Source: an uncultured Verrucomicrobiota bacterium
Lineage (GTDB): Bacteria; Verrucomicrobiota; Kiritimatiellia; CAIVKH01
Length of the DNA: 64,000 nt
Assembly: GCA_937996795.1 (NCBI GenBank)
Contig: CALKUH010000029.1
Coordinates: 1 to 64,000 of the forward strand
Direction: 5' to 3'
Numbering within the stretch: the stretch's first letter is position 1; each line of letters starts with the position of its first letter. The position numbers and the translations under genes were made by a program. The notes beneath the pieces are model-generated. The model was given only the letters and a program-made list of their open reading frames with translations, was not told where the DNA came from and did not search any database. Shown piece by piece: positions 1 to 9,015 of the stretch.

Positions 1-1
1 G

Positions 2-1150
2 GTGACTTCCCGCGTGGTGCTGGTCAACGGAACCGGCGGCACGCAGATTGTCGAGAGGGCGGATTTTGCAATCGAGCCTCCAGATGAAAGAGGTTTTGCG
101 TTTCCCTCAATCGCGTCAATTGATCTCGATATTGATGCCAGCCGCGACGGCGTGATCTCGGTGGGGGAGCCCGACGATCAAATTGAAATGACGATTGGCG
201 GGATTGTTTGTGCGACCAATTGTTGTGACAATTGGCGAGAAAAAATCATCATCAGGGAATTCACGCCTCTGTCGCTAACCGGAAGCGTTCTGGTTACAAA
301 AAACAGCGATAAGGTGAAGGTTTTTAATGCAGCAACCGGCGGAGTCGAAATTACTTTCAATGGAGTCGACAACAATTTCTCCACTACAAATTTGCCAATC
401 TCATTATGGCTTGAAGGTGTGGAGGCGAGCGATACTGCACGAGACGTGATAATTGAGTTGGCCTCCAATTATGGCGGCTATACGGACCGCGTAGCGATAA
501 CTGTTATCAGAATCGAGCCTCAATGGGGCGTCATAGATCAGCTTGACGATGCCAGCGGGCCGTTGCCTGGAAGCGGAAGCGGATCATATCTCATTACGTA
601 TGGGGGAGTAAACCCGATCCGCCACGCCCTCGAGGTTACTTTGAATACCAAGTATTTCTACGAAAGTGGATTTGGTCGCCAATTTTGGCTGTCTGTTGTT
701 CCGACAAATGCGCCTGTTACGACCGTTGCAGTAAGGATGATAATAGACAGCCTGCTCAAAGGACAGTTGATAAACTCCGGATCAACGCCCTTGTCAGAAG
801 TTCATGTGATGTGGGGGCTAAGTGAGTACCTTTTCCCTCAAGGTCAACTGCCGCAGCGAGTGGACCTGTTTTCTTCCCCGATTGCTTCGCACTCAAATAC
901 AACCAGTGGCACAATTAGCGTTGATGCTTCAGCTGCGTCCACCGATTCGCGAGTGCTTCAGATCGGAGAAAATGAACCCGGCCAGTATGGTCCATTTGTT
1001 GATAGGTACCTGCTTTGGATGAAGGTTCGTTCAGAGGCAAGCGCCGACAACCTTTTGCCGCTCGATGAAGCGAAAATTGATATTCTTTCGGGAAGCTATG
1101 GGGGATATGTTACAAACTTCAGTGTCACCGGGTGCAGTAATCCGCAATAA
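2..1150 (+). CDS. Hypothetical protein, 5' end outside window
   Basis: I do not recognise this protein. The frame is open to the window edge, so the GTG at base 2 is probably internal and the 382 visible residues are a C-terminal part. It is acidic and appears beta-rich, with few charged clusters. A DIDASRDG-type stretch near residues 43-50 looks like a calcium-loop or interdomain motif of the sort found in large secreted PVC proteins. No catalytic motif is visible. G+C is clearly lower than in the tilS-ftsH region, and a signal-peptide protein follows after 23 bp, so the two are probably co-transcribed. Surface or secreted location is inference. Confidence 0.6.
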   Translation: MTSRVVLVNGTGGTQIVERADFAIEPPDERGFAFPSIASIDLDIDASRDGVISVGEPDDQIEMTIGGIVCATNCCDNWREKIIIREFTPLSLTGSVLVTKNSDKVKVFNAATGGVEITFNGVDNNFSTTNLPISLWLEGVEASDTARDVIIELASNYGGYTDRVAITVIRIEPQWGVIDQLDDASGPLPGSGSGSYLITYGGVNPIRHALEVTLNTKYFYESGFGRQFWLSVVPTNAPVTTVAVRMIIDSLLKGQLINSGSTPLSEVHVMWGLSEYLFPQGQLPQRVDLFSSPIASHSNTTSGTISVDASAASTDSRVLQIGENEPGQYGPFVDRYLLWMKVRSEASADNLLPLDEAKIDILSGSYGGYVTNFSVTGCSNPQ

Positions 1151-1173
1151 GCGAAAATGAAGGCTGGTGCATT

Positions 1174-2106
1174 ATGATTGCGCGAATTTTGGGCTGTCTT
1201 TTGTTCTTGTGGCTTGCGTGTCCGGGCGGGTATGCGGGAGCGGGCGGGTGGCCTGTCTCGTCCGACAGCGTTTTGGCCGACCGCGTCCGCGCGCTTCGTA
1301 TTCCCGCTCTTGCCGAAGATGACGAGTTTGTCGGCCTGCCTGTCTTTGTCGATGAGGTGAAGGCCAGGGCTTATGTGCCGATCGCTTCCAGGGACGGGAG
1401 TCAGCCGTCAACGGGAGTCAAGCACGTCTTCCTTTTTGATTCCGATGGCCTGGGCCTCGAATTGCGCCCGGAACTAAAATACGGGGAAGCTGGTGGCGGG
1501 CGTTCCGTTCAGGTGGAGGTGTGGTCTTCCGACCTGCTGCCAGCCGGTGAGTATACACCCTATATTTGCTGGTCTACCGGTGGCGCGGCAAGGGTGTCGC
1601 GTCTGGCGCCCCAATCACTGACTCAGCCGAATGTGGATGACTTCATCACACGACTAGGGGCGCAGAACCTCGATGATGAACGATTGCTGGCGTACGTGAG
1701 GAGCAGCGGAAACATGCGACTGACATCTGCCGTTGAGCGCATCCTTGCGGTCTTCAAGATGGCCAAGGCCCCGGAACTGGCCGAAGCCTGTTTGGTCGCG
1801 CTCGCCAAAATTGGCGTTCCGAAAGACCTCCTTTCTGAAGTCGGCAACGTAGGCGGCTCAATGTCGGATGATTCTATGGCCAAACTTCACAAGGCGTTTG
1901 CGCCGGATGCGAGCGTCGCGGATCTGACGGCGGTTGGAGCGCTTCCGAACAATCAGGTTGCCGTGCTGGCTATGCTGAGACTGGCCTATCGCGGGGAGAA
2001 GGAAGCGGCGATTAACGTTCCGCTTGAGGGATCATGGGACCGTTTGGTGCGCTTTCGGCTCGTCGTCGGCGCCCTCGCCGACCATCGAAAGCAGGAAATG
2101 GAGTAG
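1174..2106 (+). CDS. Secreted hypothetical protein
   Basis: This is a 310-residue protein with a signal peptide over about residues 1-22 (Arg near the N-terminus, a Leu/Cys/Trp-rich core, then an Ala-Gly-Ala region). Export is therefore likely. The middle (about 150-260) is predicted to be mostly helical, with repeated Leu/Ala-rich segments that could be a small helical-repeat domain. I do not recognise a family. It lies 23 bp after the preceding gene on the same strand and shares its lower G+C, so the pair looks like one transcription unit of accessory character. The TAG stop is followed by the tilS promoter. Confidence 0.6.
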   Translation: MIARILGCLLFLWLACPGGYAGAGGWPVSSDSVLADRVRALRIPALAEDDEFVGLPVFVDEVKARAYVPIASRDGSQPSTGVKHVFLFDSDGLGLELRPELKYGEAGGGRSVQVEVWSSDLLPAGEYTPYICWSTGGAARVSRLAPQSLTQPNVDDFITRLGAQNLDDERLLAYVRSSGNMRLTSAVERILAVFKMAKAPELAEACLVALAKIGVPKDLLSEVGNVGGSMSDDSMAKLHKAFAPDASVADLTAVGALPNNQVAVLAMLRLAYRGEKEAAINVPLEGSWDRLVRFRLVVGALADHRKQEME

Positions 2107-2125
2107 AACGATCCTGCCAAATGCT

Positions 2126-2155
2126 TTGGAGCCGCCCGCGGCAATGACGTACAGT
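2126..2155 (+). promoter_or_regulatory. Promoter of tilS, predicted leaderless
   Basis: TTGGAG (2126-2131), an 18-bp spacer and TACAGT (2150-2155) form a sigma70-like promoter. The -10 ends 7 nt before the tilS ATG at 2163 and no Shine-Dalgarno is present, so transcription would start at or next to the start codon. Confidence 0.5.
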
Positions 2156-2162
2156 CGGCGGC

Positions 2163-3551
2163 ATGTTGCGGCAGGTGTTTCAGACGATTCGGGAGCGGCG
2201 GTTGTGGCCGGAGGGGGCGCACCTGGTGGTCGGGGTGTCGGGCGGCGCGGACTCGGTGGCGCTGCTGCATGCGCTGCATCACTGGCAGCGCAAGCACCGG
2301 CTGGCACTGACGGTGGCGCACCTGCACCACGGCATTCGCGGCGCGGCGGCGGATGAGGATCGCGACGCGGTGCGGCTGCTGGCGTGGAAGCTCGGCGCGC
2401 CGTGTGTGGACGACGAGGTGGATGTGCCGGCGCGGGCGCGCCGCGACCGGGTGAGCGTCGAAATGGCGGCGCGCCAGGCCCGGCACGCGTTTTTCCGGCG
2501 CGTGATCCGCGACACCGGCGCCGATGCGGTGGCGCTGGCGCATACGGCGGACGACGAGGCGGAAACGCTGGTGCTGCGGCTGCTGCGCGGCAGCGGCACG
2601 CAGGGCCTCGGCGGCATCGCGGCTTCAACCGAAATCGCGGGCCTGCGCATCGTGCGTCCGCTCTGTGAGGTGACGCGCGCGGAAATCGAGGGATTCCTGC
2701 GCGCGCACGGCATCGCGTGGCGCGAGGACGCGACGAACCGCGACCTTTCCATCCCGCGCAACCGCGTGCGCCACGAATTGCTGCCGCTGCTGGAACGGTC
2801 GTATCAACCCGCGATCCGGCGCGTCCTCAGTCGCACGGCGGCTCTCCTGCGCGACCAGGCGGAGGCGCTTGAGCCGCTCGTGGCCCGCGCGTGGTTGCGC
2901 GCCCGGCGCGAGGACGGCGCGCTGGACGCGCGCGGGTTGCGTCGCTGCCCACCGGCGGTCCGCCGGATGGTTTTGATGCGATGGCTGCGCGAGCGCGGGG
3001 TCCCGGAGGAGCGCCTCGACATGCGGTTGGTGTCGCGCGCGGATGCACTGCTGGATCCCGGTGGGCCAGACAGCATCCCGCTGCCGCAGGAGCGCGGGCT
3101 GTTCAGGCGCGCATCGCAGCTGGTGGTGGTGGATCTTTCGCGAATGCAACCGGTGAAGCCGCTCGCGTTGCCGGTGCCGGGCCGCGTGGACTGGCCGTCC
3201 GCGGCCTGCGTCGTGACGGCGGAGCCGTGGCGCGGCCTCATCCGTCCACCGCCCGGCCGGCCCGGCGTATGGCCGGTGGAGGCCACGGTGCGTCGGCCCC
3301 GTCCCGGTGAGCGGCTGGCGGTGCGGACCTGGCGACCGGGCGACCGCGTCGCCTTGTGGGGCCTGGACGGTCGCACCAAGGTGCAGGACCTGTTCGGCAA
3401 TATGAAGGTGCCGCGCGAGCAGCGCGCGGGGCTGCCGATCATTGTGTCCGGGCGCGAAATCGTCTGGGTGCCGGGCAGCCGGGTGGCGCGGGCGTGGGCC
3501 GTCCCGGGGGCGTCTTCGCCTAGCGTCCGTCTCCGCGTGCTTCCCGCCTAA
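2163..3551 (+). CDS. tilS: tRNA(Ile)-lysidine synthase
   Basis: TilS converts C34 of the tRNA-Ile CAU anticodon to lysidine with ATP and lysine, switching it to AUA decoding; it acts in the cytoplasm. The PP-loop SGGADS is at residues 26-31, and the family's LHHGIRG segment follows near residue 53. The C-terminal tRNA-binding domain is intact (about 375-450), with the RPGD, KVQDLFGNMKVP and IVWVPG elements. At 462 residues it is full length. It starts the tilS-ftsH-folP-cdaA-ybbR run, an order partly conserved across many bacteria. The ATG at 2163 is favoured because a promoter -10 lies 7 nt upstream. Confidence 0.95.
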   Translation: MLRQVFQTIRERRLWPEGAHLVVGVSGGADSVALLHALHHWQRKHRLALTVAHLHHGIRGAAADEDRDAVRLLAWKLGAPCVDDEVDVPARARRDRVSVEMAARQARHAFFRRVIRDTGADAVALAHTADDEAETLVLRLLRGSGTQGLGGIAASTEIAGLRIVRPLCEVTRAEIEGFLRAHGIAWREDATNRDLSIPRNRVRHELLPLLERSYQPAIRRVLSRTAALLRDQAEALEPLVARAWLRARREDGALDARGLRRCPPAVRRMVLMRWLRERGVPEERLDMRLVSRADALLDPGGPDSIPLPQERGLFRRASQLVVVDLSRMQPVKPLALPVPGRVDWPSAACVVTAEPWRGLIRPPPGRPGVWPVEATVRRPRPGERLAVRTWRPGDRVALWGLDGRTKVQDLFGNMKVPREQRAGLPIIVSGREIVWVPGSRVARAWAVPGASSPSVRLRVLPA

Positions 3552-3666
3552 CCATCTGGCGATGCGCGGTCTAAGAAAAGAGGCCGTACGTCCTTGTACT
3601 GGCCTCGCAGTTGGCGTATTTTTGCAGGCTGTCTGTGTTGTAGGATCGCTGAACCCGAGACGTTGA

Positions 3667-5667
3667 ATGGAAACACCTAATAAACCTGCCGAGCCGACGC
3701 CGCCGAACAACCGCATGCCTTTCCGGGGCATGGCGGTGTGGTTCCTGTTGCTGGCCGTCCTGCTCTTCGTCTTCCAGATGTTCTCCCAGGGCCCGGAGCG
3801 CATCCAGAAGGTGCCGTACAATCCCGACTTCCTCCGCATGATCGAGGACGGGAAGATCCGCAAGGCGGAGATCGTCATGGAGGTCTCCGGCTCCCGTTTC
3901 GTGCGCGGCGAGTTGGTGGACCTCGACGAGAAAACCGGGAAGCACCGGAAGTTCCGCGTGTTCATCGCGTCGACCGAGGACGTCCAGAAGAAGCTCACCG
4001 AGAAGGGCGTCGCCTTCGAGGTCGTCCCGCAGAATCCGTACCTGTGGCAGATCCTGTCCGGGGCGATCCCGTTCCTGCTGATCATGGGCCTGCTGTATTT
4101 CCTGTTCATGCGGCAGATGCGCATTGCGGGCAAGGGCGCGATGAGCTTCGGCAAGAGCCGCGCGAAGCTGCTCAGCCGCGGCAAGAACCGCATCACGTTC
4201 TCCGATGTCGCGGGCGTGGAGGAGGCCGAGGAGGAGGTCCAGGAAATCGTTGAATTCCTGAAGGACCCGAAGCGCTACCAGAAGCTCGGCGGCCGCATCC
4301 CGAAGGGCGTGCTGCTCGTCGGCCCGCCGGGCACCGGCAAGACGCTGCTCGCGAAGGCGATCGCCGGCGAGGCGAATGTGCCGTTCTTCAGCATCAGCGG
4401 GTCCGACTTCGTCGAGATGTTTGTCGGCGTCGGCGCGTCCCGCGTGCGCGACATGTTCGAGCAGGCGCGCAAGAGCGCGCCGTGCATCATCTTCATCGAT
4501 GAAATCGACGCCGTGGGGCGGAGCCGTTTCAGCGGCATCGGCGGCGGCCACGACGAGCGCGAGCAGACGCTGAACGCGCTGCTGGTCGAGATGGACGGCT
4601 TCGACACGCAGGAGGGCATCATCATCATCGCGGCGACGAACCGGCCCGACGTGCTGGACAACGCGCTGCTGCGCCCGGGCCGTTTTGACCGGCAGATCGT
4701 GGTGGACCTGCCGTCCCTCGACGGCCGCGAGGCGATCCTCAAGATCCACACCAAGCGCATCAAGCTCGCGAAGGAGGCCGACTTGCGCCGCGTCGCGCGC
4801 GGCACCCCCGGCTTCTCCGGCGCGGACCTGTCGAACCTTGTCAACGAAGCGGCGCTGCTCGCCGCGCGGCGCGGCGCGGAAGTGGTGGAGCTCAAGGACA
4901 TGGAGGAGGCGCGCGACAAGGTCCGCTGGGGCCGCGAACGCCGCAGCCGCCTGCTCGACGACGGCGAAAAAACGCTCACGGCCTACCACGAGGCGGGCCA
5001 CGCCATCGTGCTCGCGCTGGCGGAGGAGGGCGAGCCGGTCCACAAGGTCACGATCATCCCGCGCGGCCAGTCGCTCGGGTCCACGATGCAGTTGCCCGAA
5101 AAAGACCGCTACACGCAGGGCCGCCGCAAGCTGCTCGGCATGCTGGTCGGCTTGATGGGCGGACGCGCCGCGGAGGAACTCGCGTGCAGCGACATCACCA
5201 CGGGCGCGCAGAACGACTTGAAACAGGCCACCCGCCTCGCGCGCCTGATGGTGTGCGAGTGGGGCATGAGCGCCGAACTCGGTCCGCAGTCCTACGGCGA
5301 CCGGGAGGAACTGCTCTTCCTCGGCCGCGAAGTGTCGCGCAACCAGGATTACAGCGAAGCCACGGCGCAGAAGATCGACCAGGAGGTCAACCGCATGCTG
5401 CGCGAGGCGTATGCGAAGGCCATTGAAATCCTGCAGACGCACCGCGACAAGCTGGACCTGATCACCCGCCTGCTGATTGAGCGCGAGACGCTCGACGGGC
5501 AGGAGGTGGTCGAGTTGATCAAGCACGGGCGGATCCTTTCCGAGGCTGAACGCGGCGGATCGTCGGGCACGCCGCCCGTCGCGCCGGCCCAACAGCCCGC
5601 CACCCCGGCGCCTGCGCCTGCGGCCAGTCCGGTCATCGGGCCGGATGCGCGGCCCTCGCTGGCCTGA
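3667..5667 (+). CDS. ftsH: ATP-dependent zinc metalloprotease FtsH
   Basis: FtsH is a membrane-anchored AAA+ protease that degrades misassembled membrane proteins and selected cytoplasmic regulators. Two transmembrane helices (about 18-38 and 137-156) flank the periplasmic domain. The AAA module has Walker A GPPGTGKT at 219-226 and Walker B IIFIDEID near 274-281, and the zinc site HEAGH is at 441-445. The last 30 residues are Pro/Ala-rich linker. The length of 666 aa is normal. It lies 115 bp after tilS and overlaps or abuts folP, so it probably heads the downstream operon. No clear Shine-Dalgarno precedes the ATG. Confidence 0.97.
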   Translation: METPNKPAEPTPPNNRMPFRGMAVWFLLLAVLLFVFQMFSQGPERIQKVPYNPDFLRMIEDGKIRKAEIVMEVSGSRFVRGELVDLDEKTGKHRKFRVFIASTEDVQKKLTEKGVAFEVVPQNPYLWQILSGAIPFLLIMGLLYFLFMRQMRIAGKGAMSFGKSRAKLLSRGKNRITFSDVAGVEEAEEEVQEIVEFLKDPKRYQKLGGRIPKGVLLVGPPGTGKTLLAKAIAGEANVPFFSISGSDFVEMFVGVGASRVRDMFEQARKSAPCIIFIDEIDAVGRSRFSGIGGGHDEREQTLNALLVEMDGFDTQEGIIIIAATNRPDVLDNALLRPGRFDRQIVVDLPSLDGREAILKIHTKRIKLAKEADLRRVARGTPGFSGADLSNLVNEAALLAARRGAEVVELKDMEEARDKVRWGRERRSRLLDDGEKTLTAYHEAGHAIVLALAEEGEPVHKVTIIPRGQSLGSTMQLPEKDRYTQGRRKLLGMLVGLMGGRAAEELACSDITTGAQNDLKQATRLARLMVCEWGMSAELGPQSYGDREELLFLGREVSRNQDYSEATAQKIDQEVNRMLREAYAKAIEILQTHRDKLDLITRLLIERETLDGQEVVELIKHGRILSEAERGGSSGTPPVAPAQQPATPAPAPAASPVIGPDARPSLA

Positions 5668-5683
5668 CCCCCGGGGTCCGGTG

Positions 5684-6577
5684 ATGACGCCGCCGCTTAT
5701 CTGGCGCTGTCGCGAGGCGGAGCTGTCCTGCGCGGACATGCCCCACATCATGGGCGTGTTGAACGTCACGCCCGATTCCTTTTCCGACGGGGGGCGTTTC
5801 CTGGACCACGCCGCCGCGATCGCGCGCGGACATGAACTGGCCGCGCAGGGCGCGCGCATCATCGATATCGGCGGCGAGTCGTCGCGGCCCGGCGCGGAGC
5901 CGGTCGACGCGGCGGAGGAGTTGCGCCGCGTCGTGCCCGTGGTTGAGGCGCTCGCGGGGCGCACCCCCGCGCTGCTGTCCATCGACACGACCAAGGCCGT
6001 CGTCGCGGAAGCCGCGCTGCGCGCGGGCGCGCACATCGTCAACGACATCACCGCGATGACCGGCGACGCCGCGATGACCGGCGTCGTGGCGCGGCACGGG
6101 GCGGGGGTGGTCCTGATGCACATGCAGGGGTCGCCGCGCACGATGCAGCAGGCCCCGGCGTACGCGGATGTCGTGGCGGAGGTCTGCGCCTACCTGCGCG
6201 AGCGGCTGTCGGCGGCGTTCGGCGCCGGGATTGATCCCGCCTGTGTCGCGCTTGATCCCGGCATCGGATTCGGCAAGAGCGTCGAACACAACGTGCGCCT
6301 GCTCTCGCGGCTGGATGCGCTGCACGCCGTGGGCCGTCCGTTGGTGATCGGCGTATCGCGGAAAAGTTTCCTCGGCCGCCTCACGGGGCGCGGGGTGGAG
6401 GACCGGCTCGCGCCGTCCCTCGCGGCGCTCTCGTTTGCGGTCGTGCGCGGCGCGCACATTCTGCGTGTGCATGACGTAAAGGAATCTTGCGAAACCGCCC
6501 GTTTGACGGCTATCCTGCGCTCCGGTCAGGTGCCCCCCGATGACGTTGCAGGATCGCATTTTGTTTCCCGGATTTAA
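5684..6577 (+). CDS. folP: Dihydropteroate synthase
   Basis: This enzyme condenses para-aminobenzoate with dihydropterin pyrophosphate in folate synthesis. Family elements occur in order: MGVLNVTPDSFSDGG, IDIGGESSRPGA, a DPGIGFGKS loop and SRKSFLGRLTG near the C-terminus, followed by the usual RVHDVKE. I prefer the ATG at 5684. An in-frame ATG at 5645 would overlap ftsH by 23 bp and add a 13-residue tail unlike the family. The C-terminus runs about 30 residues past RVHDVKE and overlaps the start of cdaA by 38 bp, which suggests translational coupling. folP between ftsH and cdaA is a common arrangement. Confidence 0.94.
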   Translation: MTPPLIWRCREAELSCADMPHIMGVLNVTPDSFSDGGRFLDHAAAIARGHELAAQGARIIDIGGESSRPGAEPVDAAEELRRVVPVVEALAGRTPALLSIDTTKAVVAEAALRAGAHIVNDITAMTGDAAMTGVVARHGAGVVLMHMQGSPRTMQQAPAYADVVAEVCAYLRERLSAAFGAGIDPACVALDPGIGFGKSVEHNVRLLSRLDALHAVGRPLVIGVSRKSFLGRLTGRGVEDRLAPSLAALSFAVVRGAHILRVHDVKESCETARLTAILRSGQVPPDDVAGSHFVSRI

Positions 6578-7412
6578 CGGCTTGCTGGAGATCGCCGTGC
6601 TGGCGGTCGCCATCTACTACATCCTGCTGTTTTTCCAGGGCACTCGCGGCGCCCAGGTGCTGTCCGGCCTGGCGATCCTGTACGCCGCGCTGATCGCGCT
6701 GACCTACTTCTTCGAACTCGACACGCTCAACTGGCTCATCCAGCGCTTCACGGTGTACCTGTCCGTCGCGCTGCTCATCATCTTCCAGCCGGAAATCCGT
6801 CGCGCGCTCGCGGAGCTCGGGCCGCGCCACCTGCTGGGCAACCATGTCGCGGAACGGTCGCTGGTGGATGCGTTGATCGACGGCGTGCGCCGCCTGACGG
6901 AAAACAAGATCGGCGCGCTGATCGCCGTCGAGCGCGGCGTGAGCACCGCACCCTACCAGGGGGCCGGCACGCCGCTCGACAGCCAGGTGACGCCGGAATT
7001 GCTGGCGACGATCTTCCACCCGAACACGCCGCTGCACGACGGCGGCGTGATCGTGCGCGGAAGCCGCCTCGCGTACGCCGGCTGCGTGTTCCCGCTCTCG
7101 CAGAAGCCCGAGTTGAGCCGCGCGTTGGGCACGCGTCACCGCGCGGCGATCGGGTTGTCGGAGGAGACGGACGCCATCGTGATCGTGGTCTCCGAGGAAA
7201 CCGGGTCCGTCTCCGTCGCGTACAAGGGCCGGCTGCGGCGCGGGCTGGAAATCGACCGCCTCGAGCGCTTCCTCGCCAACGTGCTGCTCCGCGCGCGCGT
7301 GGCTCGCGGACCGCAACCCTCGCGCCTGCGCCGCTGGATCGAGTACTTCCGTTCGCCGCGGCAGCGACAGCGCGCGTACAACCCCGCAAAGGCGGAGTCC
7401 CATGGCGCCTGA
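6540..7412 (+). CDS. cdaA: Diadenylate cyclase CdaA
   Basis: This membrane-bound enzyme makes cyclic di-AMP from two ATP. About three transmembrane helices occupy residues 8-80, followed by a DAC/DisA_N catalytic domain. The nucleotide-binding RHR motif is at 199-201. The usual catalytic DGA motif reads D167-G168-G169 (in LHDGGVIVRG), a conservative Ala-to-Gly change. The length (290 aa) is typical. Its start lies inside folP and its end overlaps ybbR by 11 bp, reproducing the conserved cdaA-cdaR pair in which the YbbR partner tunes cyclase activity. glmM, often third in this cluster, is absent. Confidence 0.95.
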   Translation: MTLQDRILFPGFNGLLEIAVLAVAIYYILLFFQGTRGAQVLSGLAILYAALIALTYFFELDTLNWLIQRFTVYLSVALLIIFQPEIRRALAELGPRHLLGNHVAERSLVDALIDGVRRLTENKIGALIAVERGVSTAPYQGAGTPLDSQVTPELLATIFHPNTPLHDGGVIVRGSRLAYAGCVFPLSQKPELSRALGTRHRAAIGLSEETDAIVIVVSEETGSVSVAYKGRLRRGLEIDRLERFLANVLLRARVARGPQPSRLRRWIEYFRSPRQRQRAYNPAKAESHGA

Positions 7413-8349
7413 AGCGTCCGAGCTCTGGCAGTCCGTCCGCAACAACCGCGGACTGAAACTGGTGGCCGTGCTGCTGGCGGCACTCGCGTGGTACGGCATC
7501 CGCGAGGTCACGAGTTTCACCTCCGTCGTCCAGGGCGTCCGCGTGGAGGTCCTGCTCGACGAGGGCTGGGCCGTGCTGGACCGTTCGGTGGACGAGGTGG
7601 ATGTGTTGTGCCGGGGCTCGCAGAGCGACATCCGCTACCTGAGCCGCGACCAATTGCGCGTGGAGATTGATTTGCGCGGTCGCTCCGTGACCGGTGCGCG
7701 GGAGGTGCGGATCAACCCGCAGTCGATCAAGGTGCCCGGCGGCGCGCGCGCCGTCAGCGTCGATCCGCCGGAACTCACGCTCACCCTGGACCGCGAGGGC
7801 GACCGGCTGGTCAAGGTGCGCGCCGAGATCATCGGCAATCCGCCCGAAGGGTATGAGCTCGCCGAGGTGGTGTGCACGCCGGAGGAAGTGCGCCTGCAGG
7901 GACCGCAGGGGCGCCTCAGCGGCGTGTCGGAGGTCAAGACGGCGCCGATCGATCTCGAGGGCCGGCTCAAGTCCTTCTCGCTCACGCGTGTCATCCAGCC
8001 GCCGAGCGACCTGTGGTCCGCGCGCGTCGAGCCGGACCGCGCGCGCATTGACGTGCGGATCGCGGAGCGCTCCTCCGTGCTCGATCTGTCCGGCATCCCG
8101 GTCCGGCTGCTCGTGCCGCCGGATACGCCGCCCGTCCGGCTCGCGCGCGCGGATGTCACGGTTTCGCTTTCGCTGCGCGGGCGCGCGGAGGCGCTCAAGG
8201 CGTTGTCCGCGACGAACATCAATGCGTTCGTGGATTGCACCGTGTTGAAGTCCGGCGACAACATGGAGTTGCCCGTGGTGGTGTCCATCCCGGGTGGCGT
8301 CGAAATCGTCAGCAAGGACCCGGAGTTTATCCGGGTGGAGTTGCCCTGA
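7402..8349 (+). CDS. cdaR: YbbR-domain protein, CdaA partner (CdaR)
   Basis: The protein has 315 residues with one N-terminal membrane helix (about 18-34) and an extracytoplasmic part made of repeated YbbR-like beta domains, the expected architecture of CdaR. CdaR binds CdaA in the membrane and modulates c-di-AMP production. The start overlaps cdaA by 11 bp, indicating coupled translation. The C-terminal repeat reads VVVSIPGGVEIVSKDPEFIRVEL, close to the terminal strand pattern of YbbR repeats. Family assignment is secure from sequence style plus context; the regulatory direction cannot be judged here. Confidence 0.88.
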   Translation: MAPEASELWQSVRNNRGLKLVAVLLAALAWYGIREVTSFTSVVQGVRVEVLLDEGWAVLDRSVDEVDVLCRGSQSDIRYLSRDQLRVEIDLRGRSVTGAREVRINPQSIKVPGGARAVSVDPPELTLTLDREGDRLVKVRAEIIGNPPEGYELAEVVCTPEEVRLQGPQGRLSGVSEVKTAPIDLEGRLKSFSLTRVIQPPSDLWSARVEPDRARIDVRIAERSSVLDLSGIPVRLLVPPDTPPVRLARADVTVSLSLRGRAEALKALSATNINAFVDCTVLKSGDNMELPVVVSIPGGVEIVSKDPEFIRVELP

Positions 8350-8352
8350 GCC

Positions 8353-9015
8353 ATGCGGCGTCTCCGGTGTCTTTTCCCGCTGCTGGCCGCGCTGCTTTTC
8401 GCGGCGCCGGCGTTGTGTGCCGACGGACCCGCGGAGGAGTCGCTCGAGTCACTGCTCGAACAGGCCGGTCGCATCGCGGCGGCCCTCCCGTCGGCCCAGC
8501 CCGCGCAAGATCCCGAAATTGCCCGGGCGGCTGCGTTTCTCGAAAAACGCCAGTATCTCGAATCACTCGCCGTCCTGCGCGACATCATCCGCAAGCAGCC
8601 CGATCACGCGCAGGCGCGCTTCATCGCCGCGAACGCCCTCATCCAGTTGCGCCGCTACGATGCGGCGCGCGTCCTGCTTGAGCAGTTGCTGGAAAAGCAT
8701 CCGCATCACGCCGGGTTGCTCAACAACCTGGCCTGGCTGTATGCGACCAGCACCGACCCGCTGAAGCGCGATCCCGCCCACGCGGTCGAACTGGCCCGGC
8801 GCGCCATCCTGCTGGCGCCGGACGACTACCACATCTGGTCCACGCTCGCCGAGGCGCACTACGCGAACGGCGAGTATCCGCGCGCGCTCCGGGCCGCCGA
8901 GGAGGCGTTGAAGCTGGGCCACGAAAAATCGGCCTCGCCCCGCCAATTGCTCGCGTACGCTGAACAGGTGAACAAATGCAGAAAAGCCGTCCTCGCCTTT
9001 ACCATCGTGGATTGA
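8353..9015 (+). CDS. Secreted TPR-repeat protein
   Basis: A signal peptide (about 1-22: Arg-rich start, Leu/Ala core, ALCA cleavage region) is followed by tetratricopeptide repeats between about residues 55 and 195. They are recognisable by phrases such as QARFIAANALIQLRRYDAAR and LLNNLAWLYATSTDPLKRDP. TPR proteins act as protein-protein scaffolds, here on the periplasmic side. It starts 3 bp after the ybbR stop and overlaps the following lipoprotein gene by 40 bp, so it belongs to the same operon. Its partner is unknown. Confidence 0.8.
   Translation: MRRLRCLFPLLAALLFAAPALCADGPAEESLESLLEQAGRIAAALPSAQPAQDPEIARAAAFLEKRQYLESLAVLRDIIRKQPDHAQARFIAANALIQLRRYDAARVLLEQLLEKHPHHAGLLNNLAWLYATSTDPLKRDPAHAVELARRAILLAPDDYHIWSTLAEAHYANGEYPRALRAAEEALKLGHEKSASPRQLLAYAEQVNKCRKAVLAFTIVD

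Noticed and set aside
5645..5683. Earlier ATG for folP
   Set aside because: Adds 13 residues unlike dihydropteroate synthases and overlaps ftsH; the ATG at 5684 fits the family start.
3571..6141. Very long open frame on the minus strand opposite ftsH and folP
   Set aside because: It is a G+C-rich antisense shadow: the residue content is Arg/Ala/His-rich with no domain, while ftsH and folP on the plus strand are unmistakable.
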